Source: Bacillota bacterium (GTDB lineage Bacteria; Bacillota; Clostridia; Lachnospirales; Lachnospiraceae). Taken from it: 6,132 bases of DNA. Below, one piece after another: positions 1-5,578 of the stretch (positions are counted from its first letter, which is position 1; every line of letters begins with the position of its first letter). Below the pieces are notes generated by a model that worked only from the letters and a program-made list of their open reading frames with translations, had not been told where the DNA came from and ran no database searches. The stretch spans positions 1-6,132 of the forward strand of contig JAEWMZ010000326.1 of the NCBI GenBank assembly GCA_023392995.1, written 5' to 3'. Made by a program: the position numbers and the translations under genes.

Positions 1-27
1 CACCCGCGACCTGCGGATGAATGATCG

Positions 28-987
28 TTAGTTAGAATTTACGATATAAATTCCACTGCAAACAAGAATTAATGCCAGCAGATTATTCCAGGTAAATAAT
101 AGGTCACCAAGGAATAAAGCAGATAAAAGTGCACCAAAGACCGGGGTTAAAAAGTTATAAACAGCAATTTTGCTGATTTTATTATATTTGGATAACACAG
201 TCCAGATGGTAAAGGCTATGGCTGAAAGCAGTGATAAGTATACTAACAGCAGCATACCCGGTAGTGTGATCTGTGACAGCTTGCCTCCGGTCAGAAAGCC
301 AAGGAGCATTAAGACGAAGCCGCCCAGCCCTAATTGATAGCCGGTAACAGCGGTGGCATCTGCGGTCTGACATATTTTTTTACTGATCAGTGAGCCAATG
401 GCGAAGCAGAGAGCGGATATTATCATAAATCCATCACCTAAAAGGCTAAAGCCTAAGTCGGCGGAGCTAAGACCATTTAAGTTAATGAATACAATACCGG
501 CAAAGCCGATCGAGCATCCAAGGACTTTTGATTTATTCAGCTTATCATTTTTATAAATAAAGTGAGCGAGTAGCACTACAAAAAAGGAATTGGAGGCGGT
601 AAGGATGGAGCCCTTTACCCCTGTAATGTGGGATAAGCTTATATAAAAGAAGAGATATTCTAAGATTGTTTGAAAAAGGCTGACAAGTAGCATGCCCTTA
701 ATGTTGGAAGCAGGAAGGCGGGGGAATTTTTTATTTTGGATTACGCTGATCAATAAAGTGATCACCCCTGCAAAGAAAAAACGAATTCCTGCAAACACCA
801 GCTTTCCCGGAATGTCATCATTTGCTAATGCAAAGAGCTGATAGCCAATCTTAATAGAAGGAAATGCGCTGCCCCATAATATGGTGCACAGTATGGACAA
901 TAATATAATATTGATGGGTTTAGTAAATGAATTTTGCATCGTAGGTATTTTATTCGCGCTATTTTGGTTTGCTTTCATGGGTGTCAT
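28..987 (-). CDS. EamA/DMT-superfamily transporter (ten-helix metabolite permease)
   Basis: The 319-residue product is almost wholly hydrophobic and divides into two similar halves (about residues 26-170 and 182-317), each able to supply five membrane helices. This is the EamA (DUF6) layout of the drug/metabolite transporter superfamily. The first helix carries the family-typical stretch LWGSAFPSIKIGY (38-49). Family members move amino acids, nucleosides or other metabolites across the cytoplasmic membrane; the substrate here cannot be told. The open frame extends 20 codons further upstream, but I chose the ATG at 985-987 because AAGGAG lies at a good distance before it (plus strand 993-998), while the upstream ATGs lack a Shine-Dalgarno match. 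An ATG three codons later is also possible. The length is normal for the family, no break is seen, and the gene is divergent from the chemoreceptor gene. Family assignment is confident, substrate is unknown. Confidence 0.9.
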   Translation of the reverse strand: MTPMKANQNSANKIPTMQNSFTKPINIILLSILCTILWGSAFPSIKIGYQLFALANDDIPGKLVFAGIRFFFAGVITLLISVIQNKKFPRLPASNIKGMLLVSLFQTILEYLFFYISLSHITGVKGSILTASNSFFVVLLAHFIYKNDKLNKSKVLGCSIGFAGIVFINLNGLSSADLGFSLLGDGFMIISALCFAIGSLISKKICQTADATAVTGYQLGLGGFVLMLLGFLTGGKLSQITLPGMLLLVYLSLLSAIAFTIWTVLSKYNKISKIAVYNFLTPVFGALLSALFLGDLLFTWNNLLALILVCSGIYIVNSN

Positions 988-1103
988 TTTTAGCTCCTTA
1001 ACATCTATATTTATTGCTATCATACGACAAAAAATTGAAAAAATCAAACGGCAGCAAGGATGCTTTTTATAAAAAAATCAAAGGATCAAATATGTCTGTA
1101 AAT

Positions 1104-1147
1104 CAAAATCTGGCATAAACCGAAAGAAAGGTTTATACCAGATTTTG
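1104..1147. repeat. 18-bp inverted repeat (hairpin) in the transporter leader region
   Basis: Arms 1104-1121 and 1130-1147 pair at 17 of 18 positions around an 8-nt loop (GAAAGAAA). The single mismatch is C1114 against A1137 on the plus strand; on the minus strand the same position reads G against U, a wobble pair, so a minus-strand RNA would form an unbroken 18-bp stem about 117 nt upstream of the transporter start. On the plus strand the stem is followed by a T-rich stretch (TATTTTTATT), terminator-like, but no plus-strand gene lies upstream. It may be a leader structure of the transporter mRNA, an orphan terminator, or a small mobile-repeat remnant. Confidence 0.75.
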
Positions 1148-1258
1148 TATTTTTATTCGGAAATAAAATGGTAATTTCGCCAAAAAATTATATATATTGC
1201 ACAAAGAAACTCTTTCGTGCTGCAAATTATACATAAATTATAATAAATTTTATACCTT

Positions 1259-1286
1259 TTTGTCGTTGTAGTTCATGGTATATAAT
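1259..1286 (+). promoter_or_regulatory. Candidate promoter for the chemoreceptor gene
   Basis: A perfect -10 hexamer TATAAT lies at 1281-1286. Upstream are weak -35 candidates: TTTGTC (1259-1264) with a 16-bp spacer or TTGTCG (1260-1265) with 15 bp. An overlapping TGG-TATATA (1276-1284) reads as an extended -10. Transcription would start near 1293 and leave a leader of about 110 nt. I see no sigma-D (flagellar) promoter of the TAAA / CCGATAT type, although motility receptors often have one. Assignment by eye only. Confidence 0.4.
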
Positions 1287-1327
1287 GTTAAAATTAGTAA
1301 GCGGTCAGAATGTATTTTTACATACTG

Positions 1328-1377
1328 GCTCCCGGAATATGAATTTCTTATTTTAAGTAAAATTCATTCGGGAAAGC
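1328..1377 (+). promoter_or_regulatory. Imperfect hairpin in the chemoreceptor 5' leader
   Basis: Arms ATGAATTT (1339-1346) and AAATTCAT (1360-1367) pair perfectly. Below them CCCG (1331-1334) pairs with CGGG (1369-1372), and GCT (1328-1330) with AGC (1375-1377), with small bulges. The structure ends about 12 nt before the G-rich ribosome binding site (1390-1394), so it could affect translation or mRNA stability. No known riboswitch consensus is recognised. Confidence 0.4.
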
Positions 1378-1402
1378 AAAAAATTAGCTGGGGGATGATA
1401 CT

Positions 1403-3562
1403 ATGCAAAATAAGTTTAACAAAATTAAAAAGTACCTATTCGACAGAAATAATCTTCAGACCTTTATGATTCGTCTGTCTGCCGTAATACCGGGAATACT
1501 GCTTTTGGTATCCCTGATCGGAATCATCAGTGGCACAGTGTTCCGTTATGTAATTCCGGTCGCTTTATTGGCTTCCTTCGTTTTATCTGTCTATCTGATG
1601 CTTTTATTAATACAATTTATAAAATCTATTCGCCTGATCGATAACAATGCGATTATTTTATCCCAGGGCGATCTCAATATTGATGATATCATCGCTGAAA
1701 AGACGAGAGGTTTTGAAATTCTTACCTCAGCAATCAATGATATGAAACGAAATCTGTTAAGTTACATAGAATCAACAAAAAGCAACGTTATTATCCTGTC
1801 GGATGCCGTTGGAAAAGTAACAAAAAGTATCGATATGACTTACAAGGGCAATGAGCAGATTGCTGCTAATATTACCATTGTAGCAGAGAGAGCCCAGGAG
1901 CAGTTGAAGATCGCAAGGGTTACGCTGGAAGGGATCGAGAAGGTAAGTTCGGGTGCTAGCCTAATCACTACGACACTTGGAAGTATTGAAAGCTTTGTAG
2001 GAAATACAGTTAAACTCACCTCCGACGGAGCGGAGCATCTGGATAAATACAATGGTCAGATGGAGCTTATTTCAGCAAATCTTGAGGAAACAGTCAATTT
2101 TATTAAAACTCTGAATTCCAATTTATCAGAAATCAATGTATTCGGTAATCTGATTATGAATATCACAGGACAACTACACCTGCTCTCCCTTAACTCCCGT
2201 GTTGAAGCAGCCAGAGCCGGAGAAGCCGGACGTGGATTTTCTGTAGTAGCCCAGGAAATGAATAAACTTTCCGATGCAACCAAGGATAGTGTAACGCAAA
2301 TCACCAATTTGCTGGATAATATCATAAAAAGCAATGCAAAGGTGAGTGAAAGTATTGCCCATGTCACAAACACCTTTGATATGAGTAAGGAAATATTTCA
2401 ATCAGTTAAGGTTTCTTTTGATACCATTAACAGCAATGCGAATATCCTGAATAATGATATTAAGAAGGTATATGAAGAATCCCGGATGATCAGTGAGAGT
2501 ACGAAAGAAATCAGTATCCATGGCTCCGTGCTTCATGATGCCTCCGATGATATCTCTCGTATTACCCAGGATGTAGCTGCAATTACGGAAGAAGAGCTGG
2601 CGGAGAATGAAGAAATCAAGAACCAGGCGATCTCCTTGAAGAAGATGCTTTCCAGTATCGAAAATCTGCTTAAGAAATACAGAACCTCGGTATTACCAGT
2701 GAATGAGGTAAGTACAAAGAGATTAAAGTTTGTAATGTTAAGCCCGGCCAATGAACCCTTTTGGGAATCCGTAAGGCAAGGTGCTCTCTATGCCAAGACT
2801 GAGCTGAAGGATAAGAATGCCGAAGTAGAATTCATTGGCTTTGAACAGATGGATCATAGCTTTATCGATACTCTGAACGAAGTGATTGATGCCGGATGTG
2901 ACGGACTTATCCTGCCAGGCTTTGTGAAAGGAATTGGGGAATGTGTTGACCGTGCAGCTGCAAAGAAAATACCAATTATGACCTTTAACTGCGATTTAGC
3001 AGATGAAACAAAGCGACTTTCCTATTTTGGCCCTAATGTATCCGCTGAAGGTACTTTGGCGGGTGAGATTTTAGCCCGGAGCATAGATGAAAAGGGTGAG
3101 ATTGTAATCTTTAGCGGCAACAGCAAATCCCTGATCCATGAAAAGAGAAGAGAAGCAGCCAAGGCAGCTCTTTACCGGTATGATGAGATAAAGGTGGTAG
3201 GTACGGTAGATAATATTGAAAACAATATTGATGTATACAAAAAATTGAAGGAAATGCTCAATTACCTTACAAATATCAATGGTGTTCTTGTAATTGGCCA
3301 GGGTGCTCCCGGTGCAGCAAGGATCATTGAGGAAATGAAGCTGGTAGGTAAGGTTAAACTTCTCTGTTTTGATTATAATGATGAAATTGTAGAATTAATC
3401 AAGAAGGGAATTGTACATAAGGTATTTCGTCAGGATCCGTTCAGCCAGGGACATGATCCAATTATATATCTCTATAATTATCTTGTGGCGAATGTGGCTC
3501 CTGAAAAAACCACCTATACCAGAACCGAAGTAATTGATAAATACAGTGTATCTGATGTTTAA
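1403..3562 (+). CDS. Methyl-accepting chemotaxis-like receptor with a C-terminal periplasmic-binding-protein (RbsB-like) domain
   Basis: This 719-residue protein has an unusual domain order. Two hydrophobic helices (about 24-44 and 49-74) are separated by only a few residues, so there is no external sensor domain. A HAMP-like linker follows (about 72-125), then a long MCP signalling coiled coil (about 125-428) with the receptor tip at NSRVEAARAGEAGRGF (264-279). Residues about 439-710 form a full type 1 periplasmic-binding-protein domain of the RbsB/Peripla_BP_4 kind: NEPFW (450-454) matches the NPFF region of ribose-binding protein, CFDYND (655-660) carries the usual ligand Asp (D657), and FRQDPF (675-680) the usual Gln (Q677). 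D89 and R90 of RbsB appear replaced by N529 and C530, so the ligand may not be ribose. By topology the binding domain is cytoplasmic. The expected role is relaying ligand state to CheA/CheW. The ATG at 1403 follows GGGGG (1390-1394) and is the best start; the gene ends in a terminator and appears monocistronic. Domain calls are firm; ligand and output are inferred. Confidence 0.93.
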   Translation: MQNKFNKIKKYLFDRNNLQTFMIRLSAVIPGILLLVSLIGIISGTVFRYVIPVALLASFVLSVYLMLLLIQFIKSIRLIDNNAIILSQGDLNIDDIIAEKTRGFEILTSAINDMKRNLLSYIESTKSNVIILSDAVGKVTKSIDMTYKGNEQIAANITIVAERAQEQLKIARVTLEGIEKVSSGASLITTTLGSIESFVGNTVKLTSDGAEHLDKYNGQMELISANLEETVNFIKTLNSNLSEINVFGNLIMNITGQLHLLSLNSRVEAARAGEAGRGFSVVAQEMNKLSDATKDSVTQITNLLDNIIKSNAKVSESIAHVTNTFDMSKEIFQSVKVSFDTINSNANILNNDIKKVYEESRMISESTKEISIHGSVLHDASDDISRITQDVAAITEEELAENEEIKNQAISLKKMLSSIENLLKKYRTSVLPVNEVSTKRLKFVMLSPANEPFWESVRQGALYAKTELKDKNAEVEFIGFEQMDHSFIDTLNEVIDAGCDGLILPGFVKGIGECVDRAAAKKIPIMTFNCDLADETKRLSYFGPNVSAEGTLAGEILARSIDEKGEIVIFSGNSKSLIHEKRREAAKAALYRYDEIKVVGTVDNIENNIDVYKKLKEMLNYLTNINGVLVIGQGAPGAARIIEEMKLVGKVKLLCFDYNDEIVELIKKGIVHKVFRQDPFSQGHDPIIYLYNYLVANVAPEKTTYTRTEVIDKYSVSDV

Positions 3563-3575
3563 TTAGTGCTAGGAT

Positions 3576-3614
3576 AAAAAGAAGCTCATCGACAATAGAG
3601 GGGCTTCTTTTTTT
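3576..3614 (+). terminator. Intrinsic terminator of the chemoreceptor gene
   Basis: The arm AAAAAGAAGC (3576-3585) pairs with GCTTCTTTTT (3603-3612), extended inward by a U-G and a C-G pair. The stem runs straight into a T-tract ending at 3614. It begins 13 nt after the stop codon, which supports a single-gene transcript. Confidence 0.9.
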
Positions 3615-3648
3615 ATACGCCAACAGCATGTTAACAAGGAAATTTTCC

Positions 3649-3662
3649 GAGATAATTATCTC
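3649..3662. repeat. 14-bp perfect palindrome
   Basis: GAGATAATTATCTC reads identically on both strands. It lies between the chemoreceptor terminator and the mobile-element block, next to a second short dyad GGAAA-T-TTTCC (3638-3648). It could be a protein-binding site or simply AT-rich chance; no gene nearby obviously uses it. Confidence 0.5.
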
Positions 3663-3688
3663 AAAAAAAGGCGAAAAAAGCATAACAG

Positions 3689-3702
3689 CTTTTGAATGAT
3701 AA
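3689..3702 (+). repeat. Left copy of a 14-bp direct repeat bracketing the mobile-element block
   Basis: CTTTTGAATGATAA occurs here and again, identical and in the same orientation, at 5469-5482. Everything related to the transposase and its outlying repeats lies between the two copies. The TGAATGATAA core is also present a third time at 5489-5498. Confidence 0.6.
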
Positions 3703-3708
3703 CCTCAA

Positions 3709-3727
3709 TTGTAAATCGAAATGCAAC
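3709..3727 (-). repeat. Inverted single copy of the 20-bp repeat family
   Basis: Read on the minus strand this is GTTGCATTTCGATTTACAA. It matches unit 2 of the right-hand array (GTTGCATTTCGTTTACAA within 5343-5360) apart from one inserted base. It therefore forms an inverted partner of the array across the transposase gene, as expected of transposase-binding sites at two ends of one element. A possible degenerate direct-orientation copy follows at 3782-3803 (GTTGCAT...CTACAAAAA). Confidence 0.7.
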
Positions 3728-3798
3728 CCTTCCGATTCCAGATTGAGTCATAATTCTTAAATAAAATATCTATGCCAGGCGGTTGCATCCTAGCCTAC

Positions 3799-3833
3799 AA
3801 AAAGATTGGTTGATACCAGTCTTTTTTGTTTTC
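3799..3833 (+). terminator. Intrinsic terminator just upstream of the transposase gene
   Basis: The arm AAAAAGATTGG (3799-3809) pairs with CCAGTCTTTTT (3816-3826) through 11 positions including one U-G wobble, around the 6-nt loop TTGATA, and is followed by more T residues (TTTTTTGTTTT overall). No gene ends just before it. It sits about 55 nt before the transposase start, where many insertion sequences carry a structure that blocks read-through from flanking host promoters. Confidence 0.75.
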
Positions 3834-3863
3834 ATGAGTTTCAAATTCATATATCCTAAAAGA

Positions 3864-5202
3864 GTTGGCGGCAGGACGGAGGATATATGTCTAAATTTTT
3901 TACCTATGAAGAAAGACTTGAATTACAGAAATATCTGAAAGAAAGTCTTTCCTTCAAAGAAATCAGCCGCAGACTGGATAAAAATCCAACTACTATATCA
4001 AGAGAAGTACGTAAATACTGCTCTGAAGTAGCTACCGGTTATCCTGGCTTCCCTTTTAATGCATGTAAGAACCGTTTTAACTGTCGACTAAAAAAGGTTT
4101 GTGGCAAGGAATGTTCCAGAAAATCTGATATTTATTGTAAACTTTGCACTTCATGCAATGACAACTGTTCTGATTTTGTGGAGGAGATTTGTACTGCCAG
4201 ATTCAGAGTTCCTTACGTTTGTAATGGATGTGAAACGATAGGTAAATGTACACTTTTGAAGAATATTTATGATGCTGAACATGCACATATGAAAGCGCAT
4301 GAAGCTATTTCACAGTCACGAAGCGGCTTGTGTGTATCTGAGGATGAAATCACCAGGCTCAATCAGATTCTTTCACCTTTGGTTCGAAATGGTCAGTCTG
4401 TGAATCAGATTTATATCAATCATCAGGATGAACTGATGTGCAGTGAAAAGACCATTTATAATTATATTGATGCCTGTCTTTTTGACGTAAGAAATATTGA
4501 TCTTCCACGTAAAGTAAAATTTCGTGAACGCTATAAAAAACCAGAATTCAAAGTTGATAAGGGCTGCCGCATTGGACGTAACTATGAAGCTTTTAGTACT
4601 TTTATTGATAAAAACCCAGATACGGCAATTGTACAAATGGACTCTGTCATTGGAGTAAAAGGTGGCAAATGTCTTTTGACTATACACTTTGTAGATACTA
4701 GTCTGATGTTGGCTTATCTACGGGATGCGAATACTTCCAAATCAGTGATCAATATTTTTGATGAGATTGACAAAGTGTTAGGAAAAGAACTTTTTGATCC
4801 TCTTTTTCCGGTGATACTTACAGACAATGGAAGTGAGTTTTCCAATCCTAAGGCAATCGAATACCGGGAAATAATACCGCGTAAAAGAACCAGTATATTT
4901 TATTGTGATGCAGGAAGTCCCTATCAAAAAGGTGCTATTGAAGTGAATCATGAATTGATCCGCAGAGTGCTTCCGAAAGGAACTAGTTTTAATAATCTGA
5001 CACAGGAAGATATCAGCTTAATGATGAATCACATTAATTCTTATAAAAGGAAAAAGCTGAACAATCGTAGCCCATACGAAACATTCAGCTTTTACCATGG
5101 AGAAGAAATTCTACATAAACTTGGATGTAAACCGGTCGCACCCGGAGACATCATGCTAAAACCTGCTCTTCTCAAAAAATAATAAATTAGCGTGCCGCCA
5201 AC
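3864..5202 (+). mobile_element. IS30-family insertion sequence (true ends uncertain)
   Basis: A complete IS30-type transposase gene is enclosed by a perfect 10-bp inverted repeat: GTTGGCGGCA at 3864-3873 and TGCCGCCAAC at 5193-5202. The right copy begins 11 bases after the stop codon, a spacing that fits IS30, whose gene nearly reaches the right end. The left copy is only 14 bases before the start codon, tight for a genuine left end, so these repeats may be internal binding sites with the ends further out. No clear short target duplication flanks them. The span given is the minimal element. Confidence 0.5.
3887..5182 (+). CDS. IS30-family transposase (DDE recombinase with cysteine-rich insertion)
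   Basis: The 431-residue product begins with the IS30-type helix-turn-helix (about 6-44; FKEISRRLDKNPTTISREVRK, an HTH_38-like motif) that recognises the element ends. A cysteine-rich segment follows (twelve Cys from C60 to C121, including C84, C87, C90, C94 and C112, C115, C121), likely zinc-binding and common in the long clostridial branch of the family. The catalytic core (about 245-400) shows D252 in VQMDSVIG, D313 in LTDNGSEF and E352 in GAIEVNHELIRRVLPKGT, the three metal-binding acidic residues of RNase H-fold DDE transposases. The start ATG follows GGAGG (3878-3882) by four bases. The frame is complete with all catalytic residues present, so the enzyme may be active. Family members move by a copy-out, circular-intermediate route with little target duplication. 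It is slightly longer than IS30's own transposase because of the Cys-rich part. Confidence 0.95.
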   Translation: MSKFFTYEERLELQKYLKESLSFKEISRRLDKNPTTISREVRKYCSEVATGYPGFPFNACKNRFNCRLKKVCGKECSRKSDIYCKLCTSCNDNCSDFVEEICTARFRVPYVCNGCETIGKCTLLKNIYDAEHAHMKAHEAISQSRSGLCVSEDEITRLNQILSPLVRNGQSVNQIYINHQDELMCSEKTIYNYIDACLFDVRNIDLPRKVKFRERYKKPEFKVDKGCRIGRNYEAFSTFIDKNPDTAIVQMDSVIGVKGGKCLLTIHFVDTSLMLAYLRDANTSKSVINIFDEIDKVLGKELFDPLFPVILTDNGSEFSNPKAIEYREIIPRKRTSIFYCDAGSPYQKGAIEVNHELIRRVLPKGTSFNNLTQEDISLMMNHINSYKRKKLNNRSPYETFSFYHGEEILHKLGCKPVAPGDIMLKPALLKK

Positions 5203-5244
5203 CACTAATCTGTCTAAGAAATTAGGGGTAGATTCTCCGATTAC

Positions 5245-5273
5245 AAAAAAATCGAGAGGGAGTTTACCTCCCT
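5245..5273 (-). terminator. Possible minus-strand intrinsic terminator
   Basis: AGGGAG (5257-5262) and CTCCCT (5268-5273) form a 6-bp stem with a 5-nt loop. On the minus strand the stem is followed, after five bases, by seven T residues (plus-strand A5245-A5251). No minus-strand gene ends here, so it would be an orphan, perhaps left by a lost gene of an earlier element. The short stem and the gap to the T-tract make this tentative. Confidence 0.3.
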
Positions 5274-5320
5274 TTGGCATACTCATTTTTATTATCATAC
5301 GTCAATAAAAGCTAAAAATC

Positions 5321-5462
5321 AAACTGCATTTTGATTACAAAAGTTGCATTTCGTTTACAAAACATGCATTTCGATTACAAAAGTGGCGTTTCGTTTACAA
5401 ATATTCAGTTGTCAATTACAAAGATGGCATCTCGAATTACAAAATGGCATCTCGTATTACAT
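5321..5462 (+). repeat. Seven-unit 20-21-bp tandem repeat array (…TGCATTTCGATTACAA)
   Basis: Units begin at 5321, 5341, 5361, 5381, 5401, 5422 and 5443. The first four are exactly 20 bp; units 5 and 6 are 21. Nearly all end in TTACAA, and most contain TGCATTTCG or GGCATCTCG. Typical units are AAGTTGCATTTCGTTTACAA and AACATGCATTTCGATTACAA; unit 5 (5401-5421) is the most diverged. A weaker match ends in CGATTACAA at 5238-5246. The spacing of about two helical turns would put bound protein monomers on one face of the DNA. Multiple short terminal repeats of this kind are a hallmark of IS21-type ends; iterons or regulator sites are alternatives. CRISPR is excluded because there are no spacers. Confidence 0.85.
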
Positions 5463-5468
5463 TTAAGT

Positions 5469-5503
5469 CTTTTGAATGATAAAACAAGTGAATGATAAAA
5501 CAA
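5469..5503 (+). repeat. Right copy of the 14-bp direct repeat plus a 16-bp tandem duplication
   Basis: CTTTTGAATGATAA (5469-5482) repeats 3689-3702. Overlapping it, TGAATGATAAAACAA occurs twice with a 16-base period (5473-5487 and 5489-5503). It lies directly outside the last unit of the 20-bp array and may mark the outer edge of the mobile-element block. Confidence 0.65.
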
Positions 5504-5549
5504 TGGACTGTTCAACAATAAAAATATATTGATAAACGATAAAAAAATA

Positions 5550-5578
5550 TTGACATTCATAATATACAATGGTATAGT
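5550..5578 (+). promoter_or_regulatory. Sigma-A promoter for the DUF2975 gene, with overlapping direct repeats
   Basis: A perfect -35 TTGACA (5550-5555), a 17-bp spacer and -10 TATAGT (5573-5578) make this the best promoter in the window; start of transcription would be near 5585. The octamer CAATGGTA occurs at 5567-5574 and 5580-5587, overlapping the -10 and the start site with a 13-bp period, a plausible operator for a small repressor. The leader to the start codon is about 150 nt and begins with a purine/AT-rich iteration of ATAAAG and TATAGAG motifs (5594-5627). Confidence 0.8.

Larger units (their letters stand above)
988..1402. other. Divergent intergenic region between transporter and chemoreceptor genes
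   Basis: These 415 AT-rich bases contain no convincing gene; the short frames crossing it lack ribosome binding sites and family resemblance. It should hold the promoters for both flanking genes. Several TATAAT-like hexamers are present on the minus strand (plus-strand ATTATA at 1187-1192, 1226-1231 and 1237-1242), but none has a good -35 at 16-18 bp, so the transporter promoter is not resolved. Two dyads occur: a strong one at 1104-1147 and a weaker one at 1199-1220 (GCAC/GTGC arms, imperfect inside). Confidence 0.6.
5183..5549. other. Gene-free repeat-rich region downstream of the transposase
   Basis: Nothing here reads as a gene; the minus-strand frame across 5092-5298 overlaps the transposase 3' end and lacks family resemblance. 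In order it holds the right-hand 10-bp inverted repeat, a small hairpin with a minus-strand T-tract, the 20-21-bp tandem array and the TGAATGATAAAACAA tandem pair. AT content rises towards the promoter at 5550. Confidence 0.6.

Noticed and set aside
881..1072. Plus-strand hydrophobic small protein
   Set aside because: It is antisense to the transporter's N-terminal helices, which explains the hydrophobicity; no ribosome binding site supports it.
1275..1469. Small plus-strand gene before the chemoreceptor
   Set aside because: It overlaps the candidate -10 region and the chemoreceptor start in another frame, has no Shine-Dalgarno, and its product is not family-like.
2056..2373. Minus-strand frame inside the chemoreceptor gene
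   Set aside because: Long antisense frames are expected opposite a repetitive coiled-coil gene; no start signal or recognisable protein.
1403..3562. Frameshift or assembly fusion of a separate receptor and a separate binding protein
   Set aside because: The frame is continuous, the linker (about 429-438) is smooth, and the binding domain lacks a signal peptide or lipobox, which a free exported protein would need.
5092..5298. Small minus-strand gene covering the end of the transposase
   Set aside because: It overlaps the real transposase 3' end, has no good ribosome binding site, and its product shows no recognisable family or membrane/signal features.
5321..5462. CRISPR array
   Set aside because: The units abut with no unique spacers, are only 20-21 bp and drift in sequence; no cas genes are nearby.
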